Assembly (NCBI GenBank): GCA_030598125.1
Contig: JAUVQN010000095.1
Span: 1 to 5,499, forward strand
DNA length: 5,499 bases
Reading direction: 5' to 3'
Source of the DNA: Coriobacteriia bacterium
Lineage (GTDB): Bacteria > Actinomycetota > Coriobacteriia > Anaerosomatales > JAUVQN01
Of the stretch, positions 1-5,454 are shown one piece after another. Numbering within the stretch: position 1 is the stretch's first letter; every line of letters begins with the position of its first letter. Below the pieces are notes generated by a model. That model was not told the origin of the DNA and ran no database searches. It saw only the letters and a program-made list of their open reading frames with translations. Position numbers and translations under genes: made by a program.

Positions 1-1
1 G

Positions 2-268
2 CTGCAGAAGAGCGCGTACGGAGTGATGGCGGTCCTACTCATCCTCCAAGCGTTCACTGGCTTCGCGCTCTACACGCCGTTCGCGGGCTACTTCGACTGG
101 CTGATCGCGGCGCTCGGCGGCCTCATGATCGTCCGCCAGTTCCACTACCTGATCATGTGGGCCTTCATCGTGCTCACGATGGTCCACGTCTACCTGTCCT
201 TCGCCGAGGGCGTCAAGACCGTGCCGCTCATGTTCATCGGGAAGGAGTCGGTCCCGAGCGATGAGTAG
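2..268 (+). CDS. hyaC: [NiFe]-hydrogenase b-type cytochrome subunit, C-terminal part (5' truncated by window edge)
   Basis: This is the last 88 codons of the membrane cytochrome b that anchors an uptake [NiFe]-hydrogenase and passes electrons from its small subunit to the quinone pool. The frame is open from the window edge, so the GTG at 23 is internal and not the start. The visible part aligns from memory with the C-terminal half of E. coli HyaC: a helix ending in TGFALY (visible residues 19-24), a hydrophobic stretch, then RQFHYLIMW and a last helix with VHVYLS. His48 and His62 of the visible part match the two haem-ligand histidines of the final helix region in this family. The protein ends with a short charged tail (KESVPSDE). 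Two or more membrane segments are visible. The hydrogenase protease gene follows 102 bases later on the same strand, which supports an hya-type operon. The large and small subunits must lie to the left and are not seen. The general family is clear; the exact hydrogenase group cannot be told from this fragment. Confidence 0.88.
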   Translation: MQKSAYGVMAVLLILQAFTGFALYTPFAGYFDWLIAALGGLMIVRQFHYLIMWAFIVLTMVHVYLSFAEGVKTVPLMFIGKESVPSDE

Positions 269-291
269 CGGACGCTCAGGCGCACCAGTAT

Positions 292-329
292 GCACCGGAC
301 CCTGGGGTCTCGGCCCCAGGGTCCGGTGC
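292..329 (+). terminator. Perfect 16-bp hairpin between hyaC and hyaD; possible terminator, attenuator or processing site
   Basis: The arms 292-307 (GCACCGGACCCTGGGG) and 314-329 are exact reverse complements around the 6-base loop TCTCGG. The structure begins 24 bases after the hyaC stop and ends 41 bases before the hyaD start. No T-tract follows on either strand, so it is not a classical intrinsic terminator. It could be a U-less terminator of the kind proposed for GC-rich actinobacteria, a partial attenuator, or a stem protecting the 3' end of the hydrogenase structural mRNA. Its presence as a hairpin is certain; its role is inferred. Confidence 0.6.
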
Positions 330-356
330 TGTCGGCTAGACTTCGTCTTGGTGCCG

Positions 357-365
357 AGAAGGGAG
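357..365 (+). promoter_or_regulatory. Shine-Dalgarno site deciding the hyaD start
   Basis: AGAAGGGAG lies five bases before the GTG at 371. It favours that GTG over the in-frame ATG at 290, which falls on the edge of the intergenic hairpin and would add 27 residues with no resemblance to the family. Confidence 0.75.
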
Positions 366-370
366 ACTTC

Positions 371-934
371 GTGTCCGACGAGCAGCGTATCGTGGTGATG
401 GGCATCGGAAACCCGCTCGTCGGCGACGAGGGTATCGGCCCGCGAGTCGCCGAGCGGCTCATGTCTGGATACGTGTTCCCGGAGCGGGTCGAGGTGATGG
501 ACGCCGGGACGATCGGCCTCGGGATGATCGACGTCTTCAGAAGATCCGACGTCTGTGTGGTCGTGGACGCTGTGGACGGGACCGGTCAGTCCCCGGGGAC
601 GATCGTGACGATGACCCCCGAAGAGATGGCGCCGAACCAGGTACTGCACTCGTTGCACGACCTGAAGCTCGCCGACGTGCTCCAGGCGGCGGACTTCGCC
701 GGGATCCTTCCCGACGTCCGGGTCATCGGTGTGCAGATCGAGCGCATGCAGACGCTCGTGACCGAGCTCACCCCCGCCGTCGAGGCAGCAGTGCCCGAGG
801 TCGAGGCGGAAGTACTCCGTCTGCTGTCGGAGCTGGGTGTCGAAGCAGAACCGTCGAGCGACGCCAGCGCCGACGCGGACGCCGTGCGGCTCGTCCGCGA
901 GGTCCCACCGTCGAGCGACACACCCGAGTCCTAG
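371..934 (+). CDS. hyaD: [NiFe]-hydrogenase maturation endopeptidase (HyaD/HybD family, peptidase M52)
   Basis: The 187-residue product is a hydrogenase-specific protease that removes the C-terminal peptide of the large subunit after nickel insertion. The start is the GTG at 371, where a good Shine-Dalgarno site is followed by the family's N-terminal strand RIVVMGIGNPLVGDEGIG. The three nickel-binding residues of E. coli HybD (Glu16, Asp62, His93) correspond here to Glu20 in GDEG, Asp66 in VVVDAVD and His96 in SLHDLKLADVL. The typical later segment LTPAVEAAVPEVEAEVL (133-149) is also present. E. coli HybD has about 164 residues; this protein carries an extra tail from about residue 160 that is rich in Ser, Asp and Ala. 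It lies downstream of the cytochrome gene, the usual place in hya/hyb operons, and probably serves that hydrogenase. The stop overlaps the stop of the convergent histidine kinase gene. HyaD and HybD cannot be separated with certainty here, so the symbol follows the cytochrome. Confidence 0.93.
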   Translation: MSDEQRIVVMGIGNPLVGDEGIGPRVAERLMSGYVFPERVEVMDAGTIGLGMIDVFRRSDVCVVVDAVDGTGQSPGTIVTMTPEEMAPNQVLHSLHDLKLADVLQAADFAGILPDVRVIGVQIERMQTLVTELTPAVEAAVPEVEAEVLRLLSELGVEAEPSSDASADADAVRLVREVPPSSDTPES

Positions 935-2088
935 GCTCCTCGAGCGGACCGCCGCCGCGTCTCCGGGCTCTCGGAGGACGTCTCCGTGGGCAGGAAGAAC
1001 CCCGCCGTCGTGCCCTCTCCCCGTTCGCTCTCGAGCCACATCCTGCCGCCGTGGTCCTCGACGATGCGCCGAGCGAGCGCCAGGCCGATGCCCGCACCGC
1101 CCGTCTCCCTCGCTCGCGCCGCGTCCGCGCGGTAGAAGCGCTCGAACACGTAGGGCAGGTCCGCCTCCGGGATCCCTTCTCCCGTGTCGCTCACGACGAC
1201 GTCGACACCGTCGGCGGTCGCCGTGCAACCGACGACTATCGAACCCGAGTCCGTGTGCCTCACTGCATTCGAGAGAAGATTCCTGATCACCTGGGCAATC
1301 CGCTCTCCGTCCGCACGCACGACGGTGCCCTCGCGGCAGTCCGCGCCGACTTCCACGCCGTCCCGCGCGACGTCCCGCGCACGCTCGGTCTCCCGGGCGA
1401 CCACCGCTTCGAGATCGAACTCGTCCACCGAGTACTGGAGCCTCCCGGCCTCCGCTACCGACAGCTCCTGGAGCTGATCCACGAGGATGGATAGCTGCAC
1501 CGCATCCTCCACGACGGAGGACAGACGGGCGTCGTCGACCTCGAGCACGCCCTCGGCCATGCCTTCCGCCTGCGCACGCAGGGATGCGATGGGCGTCCTG
1601 AGCTCGTGCGCGACATCACCGACGAGTCGCCGACGCAACAGCTCCGCTTCGGACAGCGAAGAGGCCATGTCGTTGAACGCGCGCCCGAGCTCCTCGACCT
1701 CGGCGGGCCCCGTCACCTTGACGCGATGCGCGAGGTCGCCCGACGCGAGCGTCTCGGCGGCGCTAGTCAGACGATGGATGGGGCGCGTGAGGTAGCGCGC
1801 GAGCAGCACGGCCGCGACCGCCGCCGCTGCGACCGCGAAGACGACCGCGAGCAGGATCGCGCGGTCCATGCTCGCGAGAAAGTCACGCTCCGCCGCGCCG
1901 AGCACCATCTGCCCGAAGCGGACCGCCGGACCGGTGAGAGGAGCGCGCACGCCCGGCTCCCCGCGGAGGTACCTGCCGAACGCCTGCTCCACGGCGGAAC
2001 GGGACACGAGCGCCGTCACGAGCACGGAGACGCCGGTGACACCGAGGAGCGCGACGAGCACCCACGTGAAGAGCGAGCGCCCTCTCAT
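931..2088 (-). CDS. HAMP-domain sensor histidine kinase
   Basis: The 385-residue membrane histidine kinase is the sensor of the two-component pair with the upstream response regulator. Segments in order: transmembrane helix about 8-28, a short extracytoplasmic region about 29-76, second transmembrane helix about 77-98, HAMP domain about 99-150, and a dimerisation/phosphoacceptor domain with H-box DVAHELRTP and phosphorylated His161. The ATPase domain follows, with N-box NLLSNAVRH (270-278), G1 DTGEGIP (301-307), F-box FERFYR (315-320) and a glycine-rich G2 loop GGAGIGLAL (330-338). All catalytic boxes look intact. The ATG at 2088 overlaps the regulator stop as ATGA, which implies translational coupling. 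The sensor loop is only about 48 residues and has no recognisable ligand domain, so the stimulus is unknown; it may sense through the membrane or a partner protein. The layout recalls BaeS-like kinases, but I would not assign that name. The gene ends tail to tail with the hydrogenase protease gene. Confidence 0.95.
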   Translation of the reverse strand: MRGRSLFTWVLVALLGVTGVSVLVTALVSRSAVEQAFGRYLRGEPGVRAPLTGPAVRFGQMVLGAAERDFLASMDRAILLAVVFAVAAAAVAAVLLARYLTRPIHRLTSAAETLASGDLAHRVKVTGPAEVEELGRAFNDMASSLSEAELLRRRLVGDVAHELRTPIASLRAQAEGMAEGVLEVDDARLSSVVEDAVQLSILVDQLQELSVAEAGRLQYSVDEFDLEAVVARETERARDVARDGVEVGADCREGTVVRADGERIAQVIRNLLSNAVRHTDSGSIVVGCTATADGVDVVVSDTGEGIPEADLPYVFERFYRADAARARETGGAGIGLALARRIVEDHGGRMWLESERGEGTTAGFFLPTETSSESPETRRRSARGA

Positions 2089-2765
2089 CTCGCCTGCACC
2101 TTGTACCCGACGCCGATGACGGTGTGCAGGATGCGGGAGTCTTTGGGATCGTCTCCCAGCTTCTTGCGCACGTTCTTCACGTGCGCGTCGATGGTGCGCT
2201 CGTATCCCTCGAAGGCGTCGTCCTGCGTCGCCTCCAGCAGCTGGAGTCTCGTGTAGACGCGACCGGGATGGGCCGCCATCGTCGCGAGCACGTCGAACTC
2301 CGTCCTCGTGAGCTCGACGTCTCGCTCCTCGAACACGACCTCGCGCCGCTCCCGATCGATGGTCAGGTCGCCCACGTCGATCACATCACCGGCCTCTTCC
2401 GACCGGTCCACACGCCGGAGTACGGCCTTGACTCGGGCGACGACCTCGCGAGGACTGAACGGCTTCGTGACGTAGTCGTCCGCCCCGATCTCCAGCCCCA
2501 CGAGCCGATCCACCTCGTCTGAGCGAGCCGTCACCAGGATCACGGGTGTGTCCCACTCGCTCTGCAGACGCCGTGTCAGCTCCAGGCCGTCGAGCCCCGG
2601 CATCATGATGTCCACCAGCGCGAGGTCCGGCCGGCTCTCCCGAGCGAGCGCGAGCGCCGACTCGCCGTCGCGCGCGGTGGCCACCGAGTAGCCCTCCTGC
2701 TCGAGATATGCGCTCAGCACTTCGACGATCTTCACGTTGTCGTCCACCACGAGCACGCGTTTCAT
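2085..2765 (-). CDS. OmpR/PhoB-family response regulator
   Basis: The 226-residue transcription factor pairs with the downstream histidine kinase. The receiver domain (about 1-120) has the acidic pair Asp8-Asp9, the phosphoacceptor Asp52 in LVDIMMPGLDG, the switch Thr79 in LVTA and Lys101 in the TKPF motif. A C-terminal winged-helix DNA-binding domain follows (about 130-226) with LTRTEFDVLATMAAHPGRV, a recognition-helix segment around YERTIDAHVKNVRKKLG, and the wing ending VIGVGYKV. The chosen start has a purine-rich Shine-Dalgarno site (GGAAGGTGGAG, 2768-2778) and gives the family's normal N-terminus MKRVLVVDD. The frame runs open a further 91 codons upstream, but that stretch crosses a terminator hairpin and the neighbouring gene and looks non-coding. 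The TGA stop overlaps the kinase ATG. The target genes are unknown; the upstream intergenic palindrome is a candidate autoregulatory site. Confidence 0.96.
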   Translation of the reverse strand: MKRVLVVDDNVKIVEVLSAYLEQEGYSVATARDGESALALARESRPDLALVDIMMPGLDGLELTRRLQSEWDTPVILVTARSDEVDRLVGLEIGADDYVTKPFSPREVVARVKAVLRRVDRSEEAGDVIDVGDLTIDRERREVVFEERDVELTRTEFDVLATMAAHPGRVYTRLQLLEATQDDAFEGYERTIDAHVKNVRKKLGDDPKDSRILHTVIGVGYKVQAR

Positions 2766-2787
2766 CGCTCCACCTTCCGGCCAGAAG

Positions 2788-2799
2788 CGGTCCGGACCG
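2788..2799. promoter_or_regulatory. 12-bp perfect palindrome in the response-regulator leader
   Basis: CGGTCCGGACCG is fully self-complementary and lies 23 bases upstream of the regulator ATG. It could be an operator, possibly for autoregulation. However, OmpR-family regulators usually bind direct repeats, so this is only a candidate site. No clear -35/-10 pair was found around it. Confidence 0.25.
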
Positions 2800-2835
2800 T
2801 CACCATCCTGCCCCTTGTACAGCACCGGCGCAAAG

Positions 2836-2861
2836 GAGGACCCGGCCTTCGCCGGGTCCTC
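2836..2861 (-). terminator. Intrinsic terminator-like hairpin after the exported-protein gene
   Basis: An exact 11-bp GC-rich stem (GAGGACCCGGC at 2836-2846 paired with 2851-2861) closes a 4-base loop. Read leftward it is followed by CTTTG, a short T-run. It begins 41 bases after the stop of the exported-protein gene and lies 70 bases before the response-regulator ATG. It probably ends the upstream transcript and separates it from the two-component pair. The weak T-tract means some read-through is possible. Confidence 0.65.
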
Positions 2862-2902
2862 TCCGCGCGGGCCGCCCACAGGTGCGACCCGACCGCTCCG
2901 CG

Positions 2903-3391
2903 CTAGCCGGCCGTCCCGGCATCGTCCGGCGGACCCATCCGCATGGGCGTCCCGCCACGCATCCCTGGACCGCGAGGTCCGGCGCCTTCGGACATCACGC
3001 GCTCCTCGATGCGCTCGCGCATGTGCTCCTCCATCCACTGCGCCTGCTCGTCAGTGATCAGACCGTCGGCGAGGCGTTCCTCGATCGTGGAGAGGCGCTC
3101 GCTGTAGATCTCGTCCACGAGCGTGTCGGTGCTCACTCCTGCCTCTTCCGCGATCTTGGCGAAGCTCTTGCCCTCCTCCTTCGCCTCCCGGACCTCATCC
3201 TCCGTGAGACCGGTCAGCTCGGCGAAGAGCTCGAGCATGGGATGCTCTCCGTCACCGCGCGCGTGGATCGGCATGCCGTCCGGCTTCCCATCGTCGCTCC
3301 CGGTCGCCGCCATCGCGAGTCCCACGCCGCCGGTCACGAGCCCCATCGCCAGCGCGGCCGTGACGAGAGCCATCCATCTCGGCGTCGTCAT
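2903..3391 (-). CDS. Small exported helical protein of unknown function
   Basis: The 162-residue product is predicted to be exported. Residues 1-28 form a signal peptide: a short basic start (MTTPRW), a hydrophobic core and a probable cut after AMA28. There is no lipobox cysteine, and the mature protein has no Cys at all. The mature part starts acidic and polar. A charged helical module follows at about 57-133, with LTEDEVREAKEEGKSFAKIAEEAGVS, then SERLSTIEERLADGLITDEQAQWMEEHM. This GKS-x-IA-x-x-x-GVS plus DG-x-IT-x-x-QA pattern recurs, from memory, in exported proteins of Gram-positive bacteria without an established role. The tail (about 136-162) is rich in Gly, Pro, Met and Arg and looks disordered. 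The start is set by a near-perfect Shine-Dalgarno site. The in-frame ATG at 3484 would add 31 residues ahead of the signal peptide and is less likely. It sits between the transketolase gene and a two-component system, and may be an accessory or target of the latter. Confidence 0.85.
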   Translation of the reverse strand: MTTPRWMALVTAALAMGLVTGGVGLAMAATGSDDGKPDGMPIHARGDGEHPMLELFAELTGLTEDEVREAKEEGKSFAKIAEEAGVSTDTLVDEIYSERLSTIEERLADGLITDEQAQWMEEHMRERIEERVMSEGAGPRGPGMRGGTPMRMGPPDDAGTAG

Positions 3392-3397
3392 CAGACC

Positions 3398-3406
3398 CAC
3401 CTCCTT
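3398..3406 (-). promoter_or_regulatory. Strong Shine-Dalgarno site deciding the exported-protein start
   Basis: Read leftward, AAGGAGGTG lies six bases before the ATG at 3391 and closely matches the 16S anti-Shine-Dalgarno complement. It favours this start over the upstream in-frame ATG at 3484 and suggests a high translation rate. Confidence 0.8.
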
Positions 3407-3436
3407 CGTCCGACCCGACGGACGGCGGTTGCCGCC
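3407..3436 (-). repeat. Two tandem short hairpins directly 5' of the exported-protein Shine-Dalgarno site
   Basis: In leftward reading order the first stem pairs 3432-3436 with 3424-3428 (GGCGG/CCGCC, 3-base loop). The second pairs 3419-3424 with 3407-3412 (CGTCCG/CGGACG, 6-base loop) and ends one base before AAGGAGG. The two stems share base 3424, so they either compete at that pair or stack. No T-run follows, so a terminator for the transketolase gene is possible but weak. A mRNA-stabilising or translation-modulating leader is equally possible. Confidence 0.35.
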
Positions 3437-3472
3437 CGCTCTACGAGGGAGTGTGCTCGCGCTCGATGCAGA

Positions 3473-3486
3473 CCGTGTGAACACGG
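3473..3486. repeat. Short inverted repeat downstream of the transketolase gene
   Basis: CCGTGT and ACACGG are separated by two bases, 43 bases past the transketolase stop. It could be an operator for the exported-protein gene or a minor hairpin. No T-tract is present. The rest of the 3392-3529 gap shows no convincing promoter. Confidence 0.3.
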
Positions 3487-3529
3487 CCTGGCCAGACGAT
3501 GAAGACTCGGGCGTCCGTAGCGCGTGCGC

Positions 3530-5443
3530 CTAGCCGAGCGCCATCCTGAGCGCTGTGGCCACGCCGGCCGCGTCGAGACCCGCGGCCGCGAAGAGATCGC
3601 TCGCCGCGCCGGAGGACTGGTAGCGGTCCACGCCGAGCCGGACGAGCCGCGTCGACGTCCCGTTGTCGGCCATCCACTCTGCGACGGACGCCCCGAGCCC
3701 CGTGCGCACGCTGTGGTCCTCCACCGTCACGATGAGCGGAGCCGCCACGGCCTTCTGCATCGCCGCGTCGTCGAGATCGAGCGGACAGGACACGACGGCC
3801 ACGCCGACGCTCATACCATCGGTGGTGAGCTCGTCCGCGGCATCTACCGACGCGCCCACGCACGTCCCCATCGCCATGACGACGGCCTCGTCGCCCTCCC
3901 GCGCCCAGTCGACGCGTCCATACTCGAACTCGTAGTCGCTGGCGAACAGCGGCTCGCCATCAATCCCGAGCACGACCGGCAGCTTCGAGCGGCCCATCGC
4001 GATCGCGAAGTCGCCCGGCAGCGCAGCACACGCCCGGACGGCGCGGTCGGTCTGGTTCGGATCGGCCGGCACGACGCTCTTCCATCCGAAGAAGTTCCGG
4101 AACGCTCCCACGTAGTCCAGGCACTGGTGGGTCTTGCCGTCCTCGCCCACATCCAGCCCGCAGTGCGTCACGACCAGCTTGAGCGAGGTCATGTTGATGT
4201 CGTTCAGACGCTGCTGGTTGTAGACCTCGTCCACCCCGAACACGCCGAAGTCGGACCAGAACGACAGCACGCCGGAGACCGACGCCGATCCCGCGACTGT
4301 CGCGGCGTTGTGCTCGCCCACGCCCGCCTGGACGAAACCTTCGGGGCGGACCTCCGCGAAGGCGGCCGTCTTCACGGAGGGGATGAGATCGCAGTCGAGG
4401 ACCGCCATCGGCAGCTCGGGGTTGGCGACCGCGAGGTCGGCCAGTGCCGTGCCCCACGCACCGCGGTTGTCGGCATCCTTCTCGCGCGTGTACGTCCGCG
4501 GAGTCCCCGGATCCACCGGCAGCGCCGGTCGCTCGATGTCCATCTCGGCGACCTGCACGGCCTCCGCCCGACGCGCGCGGGTCTCTTCGAGGTACGGCTC
4601 GAGGCCGAGTTCGGCCATGGCCGCATCGTACTGCTCGTCGTCCAGTGGAGAACCGTGGTACTTCGGCGTGTCCTCCATGAAGCTCACACCCTTGCCGATG
4701 ACGGTGCGGCAGACGACGCACACGGGCGCGGAGTCATCGGCTTGCGCCTCGCGGACGGCCGCATAGAGCTTGCCGACGTCGTGTCCGTCGACCTCGATGA
4801 CGCGCCAGCCGTCGGCGTGCCAGTCGGCGACCACGTCGACCGGCATGATCTCCCACGTGTGCCCGGAGATCTGAATGCCGTTCAAGTCCATGAGCACCGT
4901 GATGTCGGTGAGGGCGTGGCGCACGGCGAACCTCCGTGCCTCGGCCACCTGGCCCTTGTGCTGCTCGCCGTCGCTCATCGCACAGAACGTGTGCCAGCCG
5001 CCGCCCGTCAGACGGGACGCCAGGGCGAAGCCGCACGCGGCCGAGAGGCCCTGCCCGAGGTTGCCGGTGTCCCACTCCACGCCCGGCACTATCCGCTCGA
5101 CGTGCCCCTCGAAGGGACTTCCCGCCTGCCGGAAGTGGGCCACAGCCTCGTCCCGGGGGAAGAAGCCGACGTCCGCCAGCGCCGTGTAGACTCCCGGCGA
5201 TGTGTGCCCGTGGCTGACAACGATCCGGTCACGTCCAGCCCAGGCAGGGTCGTCGGGACGCAGGTCCGCGTGATGGTAGAGCGTCAAGTACATCTCGATC
5301 GAGGACATGGACCCGCCGGGATGTCCCGACGCAGCCGCGCTCGTCATCGTGAGGATGGCGCCTCTGCACTGCCGCGCGTGCTCCTGCATCTCCGCGACCT
5401 GCTCGTCGGTGAGCTCGGACGCAGTGAAGCCTCTCTCGAACAT
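3530..5443 (-). CDS. tkt: Transketolase (full-length, single-chain)
   Basis: The 637-residue thiamine-diphosphate enzyme moves two-carbon ketol units between sugar phosphates in the cytoplasmic non-oxidative pentose phosphate pathway. All three family domains are present in one chain: the N-terminal ThDP/Mg domain (about 1-300), the pyrimidine-binding domain (about 322-490) and the C-terminal domain (about 515-637). Residues matching E. coli TktA include His41 (SGHPGG), His80 (SHGHTS), His114, the GVEWDTGNLGQG loop (121-132), metal-binding Asp158 with Asn188 (MDLNG) and His263 (YHGSPL). Also matched are catalytic Glu377 (GVGEH), Phe399 and Phe402, His427, Asp435 and His439 (GEDGKTHQ), and Arg485. 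The usual GDG-x-x-x-EG motif instead reads SDGEQHKG, with Lys163 where E. coli has Glu160. The start has GAGGAG (5449-5454) five bases upstream of the ATG. The protein is slightly shorter than E. coli TktA (663). No other pentose-phosphate gene is visible nearby. Confidence 0.95.
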   Translation of the reverse strand: MFERGFTASELTDEQVAEMQEHARQCRGAILTMTSAAASGHPGGSMSSIEMYLTLYHHADLRPDDPAWAGRDRIVVSHGHTSPGVYTALADVGFFPRDEAVAHFRQAGSPFEGHVERIVPGVEWDTGNLGQGLSAACGFALASRLTGGGWHTFCAMSDGEQHKGQVAEARRFAVRHALTDITVLMDLNGIQISGHTWEIMPVDVVADWHADGWRVIEVDGHDVGKLYAAVREAQADDSAPVCVVCRTVIGKGVSFMEDTPKYHGSPLDDEQYDAAMAELGLEPYLEETRARRAEAVQVAEMDIERPALPVDPGTPRTYTREKDADNRGAWGTALADLAVANPELPMAVLDCDLIPSVKTAAFAEVRPEGFVQAGVGEHNAATVAGSASVSGVLSFWSDFGVFGVDEVYNQQRLNDINMTSLKLVVTHCGLDVGEDGKTHQCLDYVGAFRNFFGWKSVVPADPNQTDRAVRACAALPGDFAIAMGRSKLPVVLGIDGEPLFASDYEFEYGRVDWAREGDEAVVMAMGTCVGASVDAADELTTDGMSVGVAVVSCPLDLDDAAMQKAVAAPLIVTVEDHSVRTGLGASVAEWMADNGTSTRLVRLGVDRYQSSGAASDLFAAAGLDAAGVATALRMALG

Positions 5444-5448
5444 GGGCG

Positions 5449-5454
5449 CTCCTC
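5449..5454 (-). promoter_or_regulatory. Shine-Dalgarno site of the transketolase gene
   Basis: Read leftward, GAGGAG lies five bases before the ATG at 5443 and confirms that start. Only 45 further bases of upstream sequence are in the window (5455-5499), and no promoter is recognisable there. Confidence 0.7.

Noticed and set aside
337..342. TAGACT as a possible -10 box for an internal hyaD promoter
   Set aside because: It matches the consensus at four of six positions, but no -35 box lies at suitable spacing; that region falls in the hairpin arm. Too weak to annotate.
290..370. Upstream ATG at 290 as the hyaD start
   Set aside because: It would translate the intergenic hairpin into residues unlike the family; the GTG at 371 has a proper Shine-Dalgarno site and gives the expected N-terminus.
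35..1228. Long open frame of 397 codons on the minus strand across the hydrogenase genes and the kinase end
   Set aside because: It is antisense to two well-supported hydrogenase genes, its translation is dominated by Arg, His, Asp and Gly as expected for a GC-rich shadow frame, and it shows no family motif.
2802..2833. TTGCGC and CAGGAT spaced 17 bases (leftward) as a promoter for the two-component genes
   Set aside because: Only three of six positions match in each box. The position is sensible but the sequence does not support a call.
2766..3038. N-terminal extension of 91 codons on the response regulator
   Set aside because: It runs through a terminator hairpin and the end of another gene, and the translation is Arg/Gly/Asp-rich without motifs. 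The ATG at 2765 starts the normal receiver domain.
2708..3502. 264-codon plus-strand open frame opposite the exported-protein gene
   Set aside because: The minus-strand gene has a strong Shine-Dalgarno site, signal peptide and coherent helical module; the plus frame is Arg/His/Pro-rich and lacks a convincing ribosome site.
3960..4721. 253-codon minus-strand open frame inside the transketolase gene
   Set aside because: It is an alternative frame of a clearly conserved enzyme, with shadow-type composition and no recognisable domain.
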